From the NCBI GenBank assembly GCA_017523995.1, contig JAFWUX010000152.1, positions 1 through 55,859 on the forward strand: a stretch of DNA of 55,859 nucleotides, written 5' to 3'. The first letter of the stretch is position 1. Every line of letters begins with the position of its first letter. Shown in pieces: positions 50,387 through 55,859 of this stretch. Position numbers and translations under genes: made by a program. The notes below the pieces were generated by a model. It made no database searches, was not told the DNA's origin, and worked only from the letters and a program-made list of their open reading frames with translations. This DNA is from Oscillospiraceae bacterium (GTDB taxonomy: Bacteria > Bacillota_A > Clostridia > Oscillospirales > Ruminococcaceae).

Positions 50387-53194
50387 TTATTTGTCGCGGA
50401 TCGCGTCGATCGGACGCTTGGAAGCGATGCGGTGCACCGGAAGGAAGCTTGCGACCGCAGCGATCAGCAGGCTGAGCACCAGCAGGAGCAAAATCTGACG
50501 GGCGCCGAAATGGAGCAGCGTCACCAGAATGCCGACCTTTTTGCGGACGACGTAATTGATGATGAACACCGCCGCCGCACAAAGCCCTGCCGAGAGCACG
50601 AAGTTGATCATTGCGATGATAAAGCTTTCCGAGAAGAAGATGCGGAACACATCCGCCGAGCGCGAGCCGATCGCGCGGAGAATGCCGATCTCCTGCCGTT
50701 TGTAGTGGATACTGGTCGTGATGAAGTTTGCCATGAGCAGTGCTGCAAACACGGCAAATCCGACGCCGATCCAGAAGAATACCTTCGAGATTATTTTCAG
50801 TGCGGAATTGATGTTGTCGAGTTCATAGGTGACGGCATTGTTCATCTCATAGCGCACGGAAACATCCTTGCCATCGCGGTAGCAGTAGCGCACGAAGGTT
50901 TCGAGCGAAGCTCTGTCCGCCGGCATCGGGCCGACTGCGCTGTCGTAAACGCCGTCCGTATCGGTGATGATGATATCGGCATATTTCTTCGGAAGCACCA
51001 TTGCCAGATGATAGGCGCTTTCCGGCTTGACGCAGCCGACGATCTTGATGCCCTTGTCCTCATAATGCTGATAGTTGCCGTATTCATCGGTGAAGCCGTA
51101 GTAGATCATCCACTTGCCGCTGTCCGCAGCACTGAGGATCGTTTTCAGGTTCTCCTTCGTCAGTTCTTCATCACCGGCATTGATCCGGTTGACGAGCTTC
51201 TGCTCGTCGGTCTCGCCGTATTCTCCGCTGATATTGAAATCATTGAGCGAAATGACGATCTCATCGTCCGCAAGCGTATCCTTTTCGCCGTCCAGCCAGA
51301 GGATATCCTCTTTCGGGATAAACTCCATTGTGGTGTAGCAGTTGGGATAGCAGCCCACCCAGAGATTCCGCATGTCGCAGCTGACCGACAGATGCGAGTT
51401 CATGCCGCCCTCAAAGACACGCGGCTGGTTTTCGATCATTTCCGCGACCTTGCCCGGACCGACCATTGCAGCACCGGTCAGGCTGTAATTCGTGGTGATC
51501 TCCATTTCGCGGTTGAGCAGATAAGCCACCAGCTCATCTGCCGTCGAAGCGCTCGCATTGGTCTCGGCGAGCTTCTGATAGCGGCTGGAATCGTAGCCGG
51601 TATCAATGATGCCGGTCACGGTATAATCCACGTCCATCAGGCGGATGACCTTGCCGACCATTTCCAGCGGCGAGGTGATCTTCTGATATTTCATCGAAAA
51701 ATGCTCGTCATTGCGTTCTTTTTCGGTCAGCGGGGCATGATAGCCGCCCTTGATAAAGGTATCGCACATTGCCGCACTGACCGCGATTTCATTCTTGCTG
51801 CCGTCCGGAAGCTTGCCGAACGCCAGCTTGAAGTTCAGGTTGTCGAGCGTTTCCTGTGTGATCTCGGAGAAGCCGCAGAAATGCGTCATATAAGGACTAA
51901 ATTCGCCCTGCACGTCCTCCTCATTGAGACTGTACTGCTGATCGAACCGCAGATCGGCAGCCGGCGGCAGATACAGACCTGCTGCCTCAATGCCGGTTTC
52001 CGTGCGGAACGCCTCCAGTTCATCGGGAGAGATCTTGTTGCCGTAGGTAGACCACCATTCGTCGATGCCGATACCCATTTTGGTCGCTTTGTTGACCGAC
52101 ACATAATTGAGTCCGCTGTCGATCAGCGAATCGGTGCAGGTACGGATGTGGTTATAGGAGCCGAAGGTATCGACCAGCGCAAACAGCGTGAATGCTGCGA
52201 CCGAAAGCAAAATCGTCATGACCAGCCGGAAACGCTTGTGTTTCAGGCTGCTCGCACCGATTTTGAATGCGCTTTTCATCGGCAGAACGGATTTGATGAG
52301 GTGGAAATCGGAGCCATCCTGCACGGGGATCGAATCGGTATCGGTATCCGCGAACCGCTGCGACTTGCTCGGCAGCATGACCGAAGCGCCCGTGCGCAGC
52401 TGATCGAGGTAATTGTTGATCTGGATGCGGTCTTCTTCCGTCAGATGATAGTCCGGCGGGATCTCAATGCTGGACGAGCGGAACACGAGCGTTTTCTCCG
52501 CTGCTTCCGCTCCCGCATCATGCACCGCTTCGACATCGCGGATGACCTTGCCGTCCGCCAGCTCAATGATCCGGTCGGCGTACTGCTCGGCATATTCGCG
52601 GTCGTGCGAAACAATGATGACAAGCTTTTCCGCAGAAAGCTTTTTGAGGGTATCGAGCACCTGTCTGCCCGTATTGGAATCGAGCGCGCCGGTCGGCTCA
52701 TCCGCCATGATGATCTCCGGATTCTTGACCAGTGCGCGCGCGATCGCAACGCGCTGCTTCTGACCGCCGGAAAGCTCATTCGGCTTGCGGTCGCCGAAGC
52801 CTTCGAGATCGACCGCCTGCAAAATGCGGTTCAGTTCCTCGTCGGTCGCGGTTTTGCCCTGCAATTCCAGTGCCAGCGCGATATTTGCGCCGACGGTAAA
52901 TTCTTCCAGCACATTGTATTCCTGAAAGATGAAGCCGACATACGTATTGCGGTAGCTGTCGAACCGCTGCTGCGTAAAATCCTTCGAGGAGATGCCCTTT
53001 ATGATGATCTCGCCGTCATCGTACTGATCAAGTCCGCCGAGCAGGTTGAGCATCGTGGATTTACCGGAGCCGGATTTTCCGAGCAGAAAGACCATGCCCT
53101 TTTCCGGAAACCGGAGCGAAACATGATCGACCGCGAGTACCGGAACACCTTTTTTCGGTTTGTAGGTCTTACATAGGTTTTTGGTTTCGAGCAT
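50387..53194 (-). CDS. ABC transporter, ATPase fused to FtsX-type permease (MacB-like)
   Basis: 935 residues. The ATPase (1-230) has Walker A GKSGSGKST, signature LSGGQKQRVAIARAL and Walker B IIMADEPTGALD. A linker leads to a first membrane segment near 345, a large extracellular domain (about 370-790) and three C-terminal membrane segments with the FtsX-type cytoplasmic loop (YKRQEIGILRAIGSRS). Such fusions act as mechanotransducers or exporters of peptides. Start MLETKNL at 53194 has AAAGGA upstream; a frame 18 codons longer is not supported. No regulator lies beside it. Confidence 0.92.
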   Translation of the reverse strand: MLETKNLCKTYKPKKGVPVLAVDHVSLRFPEKGMVFLLGKSGSGKSTMLNLLGGLDQYDDGEIIIKGISSKDFTQQRFDSYRNTYVGFIFQEYNVLEEFTVGANIALALELQGKTATDEELNRILQAVDLEGFGDRKPNELSGGQKQRVAIARALVKNPEIIMADEPTGALDSNTGRQVLDTLKKLSAEKLVIIVSHDREYAEQYADRIIELADGKVIRDVEAVHDAGAEAAEKTLVFRSSSIEIPPDYHLTEEDRIQINNYLDQLRTGASVMLPSKSQRFADTDTDSIPVQDGSDFHLIKSVLPMKSAFKIGASSLKHKRFRLVMTILLSVAAFTLFALVDTFGSYNHIRTCTDSLIDSGLNYVSVNKATKMGIGIDEWWSTYGNKISPDELEAFRTETGIEAAGLYLPPAADLRFDQQYSLNEEDVQGEFSPYMTHFCGFSEITQETLDNLNFKLAFGKLPDGSKNEIAVSAAMCDTFIKGGYHAPLTEKERNDEHFSMKYQKITSPLEMVGKVIRLMDVDYTVTGIIDTGYDSSRYQKLAETNASASTADELVAYLLNREMEITTNYSLTGAAMVGPGKVAEMIENQPRVFEGGMNSHLSVSCDMRNLWVGCYPNCYTTMEFIPKEDILWLDGEKDTLADDEIVISLNDFNISGEYGETDEQKLVNRINAGDEELTKENLKTILSAADSGKWMIYYGFTDEYGNYQHYEDKGIKIVGCVKPESAYHLAMVLPKKYADIIITDTDGVYDSAVGPMPADRASLETFVRYCYRDGKDVSVRYEMNNAVTYELDNINSALKIISKVFFWIGVGFAVFAALLMANFITTSIHYKRQEIGILRAIGSRSADVFRIFFSESFIIAMINFVLSAGLCAAAVFIINYVVRKKVGILVTLLHFGARQILLLLVLSLLIAAVASFLPVHRIASKRPIDAIRDK

Positions 53195-53561
53195 GACTGT
53201 GTTCCTTTCTCTGTATCCTTCTTCGGTGATGTGCGGATGCCCCGGCAAATGCCTGAAACCAGCCGTTTCAGATTTTCATCAGCGCATCCGCATCACGTGT
53301 TCTGAATGCAACTTTATTATAGCAGAACATTTATGAAGAAACAAGAGGGCAATTGATTAAGATTTCCTAAAGGTGCGCTGCGCGTTTTGTTTCCAAATTG
53401 TAAGCATATTGTTGAAAATTTCGATTGAAAAAAAGATTCCTCTGTGCTATAATAGAAAAAAATATCCAGCCCGAATGCACGCAGAATGACTGAAATCACT
53501 GACAGCTCACACATGCAGCAAGCCGGTGCATCCGCATGCACCGAAGAAAGGAAGGCTACGC
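53195..53561. other. Divergent intergenic region
   Basis: It holds the plus-strand promoter at 53425-53453. The rest, upstream of the ABC transporter gene, showed no clear promoter or gene. Confidence 0.5.
53425..53453 (+). promoter_or_regulatory. Promoter of the 333-residue protein gene
   Basis: TTGAAA (53425-53430) and TATAAT (53448-53453) are separated by 17 bases. Confidence 0.75.
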
Positions 53562-54563
53562 ATGGATCATTTGGATATTTTCCGCGCAATGGTCGCGGAC
53601 TTTCAGAACGATTTGCAGGAATATCTCCGCGGCGATGCCGCGCCGTATCTTTATCTGAATCCGGTCTATGAAGCAGGGACCGCACCGGACGGCACGCCGC
53701 TGAAAAACGACATGAAATTTGTCGAAAGCGAGCGTTACCGCGCCCGTCTTTGCTATGCGCTTGCATACGGCACGGAGCCGGTTCCCGACCGGCATGCGGT
53801 GCTGCGCGGGCTTTTTGAAGCGGAATGCACCGCGCGGGAAAATGACCGCTTCGAGGGCACGAGCTATGTGCTCTGGATGCTTTCGGCAATGCTGCTGGAA
53901 TATGAGCAGCCGGATTCCCCGCTGTTTGCGCGCGCAAAGAACGCGAATGATGGCTGCCGCCGCGATTACGAGCCGGAAGAATGCCGGATCGAGCCGCCGG
54001 AAGATCTGACATTGATCCACTGCATGTGTGCAGCGGATCTCACCGGCATGCGGTCTTATCTCTGCACGCTGGCGGATCTGGCGAAGCAGCAGATTTCCGA
54101 TCCGGTTTGCGCGATGCTGCTGAAAGAATATGCGCCGGTGACGGGCAGACCTGCCGACCGTGCGCTTGCAGTGCATGCGATCTATGATGCGGCATTTGCC
54201 GAAGAAAAGGAACCGGCATTGCCGCAGCTGCTTGCCGCGGCAGATCTGGTCGCGCTGCTTTCCGATGAGAACAAGCCCGAAGAAGCTGCAGAAGCGTATC
54301 TCCGGCATGCGGCTTGCTGGACATATTATCCGCCGACGGGCGTTCAAAGCGGCGCCGCACTGATCGCAGCGCATCCGCAGACCGCAGAGCGCATCCGCAC
54401 CATGCTGTATCTGCTGGTTGAAGCAAATCCGCAGGAGATCCGGCTGCAGGATTTTGCGCCGCTGATCGCGGATACAGAGCAGTCCGGCGATGCAGATTTC
54501 GCAGAATTTCTCCGTCAGGCACAGGAGCAGGCAGCCGATGCGCGTCTTGATTCGGAAGAATAA
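53562..54563 (+). CDS. Hypothetical protein of unrecognised family
   Basis: 333 residues, helical, acidic, rich in Ala and Glu, without signal peptide or membrane segment, so probably cytosolic. MDHLDIFRAMVADFQNDLQEYLRGDA opens the protein; AAGGAAGG lies before the ATG at 53562 (an in-frame ATG at 53526 is less likely). The regular helix pattern (LLAAADLVALLSDENKPEEAAEAYLRHA) is reminiscent of TPR-like helical repeats but no motif is certain. Monocistronic with its own promoter and terminator. Confidence 0.8.
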   Translation: MDHLDIFRAMVADFQNDLQEYLRGDAAPYLYLNPVYEAGTAPDGTPLKNDMKFVESERYRARLCYALAYGTEPVPDRHAVLRGLFEAECTARENDRFEGTSYVLWMLSAMLLEYEQPDSPLFARAKNANDGCRRDYEPEECRIEPPEDLTLIHCMCAADLTGMRSYLCTLADLAKQQISDPVCAMLLKEYAPVTGRPADRALAVHAIYDAAFAEEKEPALPQLLAAADLVALLSDENKPEEAAEAYLRHAACWTYYPPTGVQSGAALIAAHPQTAERIRTMLYLLVEANPQEIRLQDFAPLIADTEQSGDADFAEFLRQAQEQAADARLDSEE

Positions 54564-54622
54564 AGGCATCCGTCCGGATCGCATCCGGTGAGATGAGACC
54601 GCATATCAATTTACAGAAAAAC

Positions 54623-54663
54623 GCCCCGAAGCGCAGTTCAAAAGCACTTCGGGGCAGTTTTTG
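54623..54663 (+). terminator. Rho-independent terminator
   Basis: GCCCCGAAG pairs with CTTCGGGGC; AGTTTTT follows. Confidence 0.83.
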
Positions 54664-55190
54664 TCATAACGGGATCCAAAGGAATGCAGTCCCTTTATGA
54701 TTCTTCACTTTTCACCATTCACCTTTATGGTGCATGCCGCATTTGAATGCCGATTTTGTATGTCGGATGAATGCCTGATCTGTGCATGTCGGAATGCATG
54801 TCAGATGAATGTTCGTTTGCATGTCCGATCTGTGTATGTCCGTATGCATGTCCTCAAAGAAGTATCCGCTTCGCGGATATTATTTAAGAATGGGGACTTC
54901 TATCGCAAGTCCCCAAGCCCGCCAAGCTCTTGAACGCTGGAGAGTTTCGCTCTCTGCGGAGAGCGACGAGGGCGCTGCCCTCGACCTGCGAACTTTTGAA
55001 AAAGTTCGATCAAAACTTTAATGCTAGTGCGCGCCGGATGCGTAGTTTGTGATTTGGATGCGTCGTAAAAAAGGCGTCAACCGTTTTCTGATCGACGCCT
55101 TTTTATTCTTATAATGGGGTCTGGGGGTTACGCCCCCAGCAGGGTTTGGGGCGGAGCCCCATTATAGATCATCGCGCAGCGATACCTCTA
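54664..55190. other. Gene-free block of hairpins and short repeats
   Basis: It contains TTCACTTTTCACCATTCACC (54702), an imperfect CATGTC(C/G)GATGAATG-like repeat run (54758-54855), GGGGACTT/AAGTCCCC, GAGGGC/GCCCTC, CTGGGGG/CCCCCAG and GGGGC/GCCCC hairpins, and ATTATAGATC near 55162. Several words recur at 13515-13885. No gene was accepted. Confidence 0.6.
55067..55106. terminator. Bidirectional Rho-independent terminator
   Basis: AAAAAGGCGTC pairs with GACGCCTTTTT, giving an A run and a T run on the two sides. Confidence 0.82.
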
Positions 55191-55859
55191 TCATTCATCG
55201 ATCAGCGTTTTGCCGGTCATTTCCTTCGGCTGCGGAATGCCCATCAGCTGGAGCATGGTCGGTGCGAGATCCGCAAGCACGCCGCCTGCACGCACCTTCT
55301 TGCAGTCGCTTCCGACGATGATCGCCGGCACCGGATTCGTGGTGTGCGCAGTGAACGGCGAACCGTCATCTTCCATCATCTTGTCCGCATTGCCGTGGTC
55401 CGCAGTGATGATGGCCTTGCCGCCCTTTGCGAGGATCGCTTCCGTGACCTGACCGATGCAGTCATCGACCGCTTCGACCGCCTTCACAGCAGCATCGAAA
55501 ATGCCCGTATGCCCGACCATATCGCAGTTTGCGAAGTTCAGAATGATCGCGTCAAACTTATCCGCAGCGATCTCTTTCAGCACCGCCTCGGTGACCTCGT
55601 AGGCGCTCATTTCCGGCTTGAGGTCGAAGGTCTCAACGTCCGGCGACTTGATGAGGATGCGCTCCTCGCCGTCGAACTGCTTCTCCTCGCCGCCGTTGAA
55701 GAAGAACGTCACATGCGCATATTTCTGTGTCTCCGCAATACGGAGCTGCGTCTTGCCCGCCTTGGAGAGCACCTCGCCGAGCGTCTGTGTCAGCTCCTCG
55801 GGCGGGAATGCGACCGAAACATTCGGCATGGTCGCGTCATACTGCGCCATGCAGACGAA
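55191..55859 (-). CDS. gpmI: 2,3-bisphosphoglycerate-independent phosphoglycerate mutase (N-terminus beyond window)
   Basis: The visible 222 residues are the C-terminal part of a protein usually about 510 long. The enzyme interconverts 3- and 2-phosphoglycerate in glycolysis with two manganese ions. Metal-site motifs [22 protein letters not shown] and HTTNPVP are complete. The frame stays open to the right edge, so the gene is cut only by the window. Confidence 0.96.
   Translation of the reverse strand, partial: FVCMAQYDATMPNVSVAFPPEELTQTLGEVLSKAGKTQLRIAETQKYAHVTFFFNGGEEKQFDGEERILIKSPDVETFDLKPEMSAYEVTEAVLKEIAADKFDAIILNFANCDMVGHTGIFDAAVKAVEAVDDCIGQVTEAILAKGGKAIITADHGNADKMMEDDGSPFTAHTTNPVPAIIVGSDCKKVRAGGVLADLAPTMLQLMGIPQPKEMTGKTLIDE

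Noticed and set aside
50360..53176. A 938-codon plus-strand frame
   Set aside because: It is opposite the ABC transporter gene, whose Walker and signature motifs are complete.
54758..54855. Possible CRISPR-like repeat run
   Set aside because: The repeat words are short, imperfect and irregularly spaced, with no constant spacer length and no cas genes.
54697..54933. A Cys/Met/Arg-rich 78-codon frame
   Set aside because: It is created by the short CATGTC-type repeats and has no ribosome site.

Overview
The window looks like chromosomal DNA of a gut Firmicute close to Ruminococcus (Oscillospiraceae). The signs are strong AGGAGG-type ribosome binding sites, many sigma-A promoters with 17-base spacers, LPxTG sorting signals with pilin sortases, and a type I dockerin joined to leucine-rich repeats and a transglutaminase-like domain. 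No ribosomal or other species marker is present, so this placement is inference.

Layout. 1-6812 (minus): the N-terminal part of a giant choice-of-anchor-A / SpaA-repeat surface adhesin that runs off the left edge. 7470-10590 (minus): an asnB-pyrB operon; the PyrB carries a PyrI-like zinc domain. 10741-18146: a GyrI-like small protein, two secreted LRR/transglutaminase/dockerin proteins, and between them an AgrC/AgrA-like two-component pair. 18169-30602: two divergent pilus islands sharing a 603-base control region. The left one encodes a coiled-coil protein, a signal peptidase, a tip adhesin, a shaft pilin and a class C sortase. The right one encodes a paralogous coiled-coil protein, a signal peptidase, a class C sortase, a pilin with an LVQTG signal and a further sortase.

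30794-46072: a 15.3-kb integrative element inserted in the anticodon loop of a tRNA-Leu gene. The host gene is cut into 30763-30803 and 46063-46115, its promoter stays at the left end and its terminator at the right end. Joining the halves restores a complete tRNA-Leu(CAA). The element carries its own intact tRNA-Leu(CAA) at 31020-31106, a tyrosine integrase, a putative excisionase, Ogt and GNAT enzymes, MobC without a relaxase, a DUF4365 nuclease-like protein, a DUF1848 protein, a PstI/BsuBI-type restriction-modification pair, a TIGR04141-family protein, a GIY-YIG/DUF4357 protein and a DUF6017-type replication protein. Several cargo genes are much richer in A+T than the host DNA.

46121-55859: host DNA again, with a DUF1893 protein and an ECF transporter S component, a membrane alpha/beta hydrolase, a membrane-anchored SH3b protein, a MacB/FtsX-type ABC transporter, an unrecognised 333-residue protein, a gene-free block of hairpins, and the C-terminal part of phosphoglycerate mutase GpmI.

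The surface genes fit together as an adhesion program: secretion, signal-peptide cleavage by dedicated peptidases, sortase polymerisation and anchoring. The element looks like a defence island whose integration destroys a tRNA gene and supplies a replacement. Protein families were assigned by reading translations; no database search was made.
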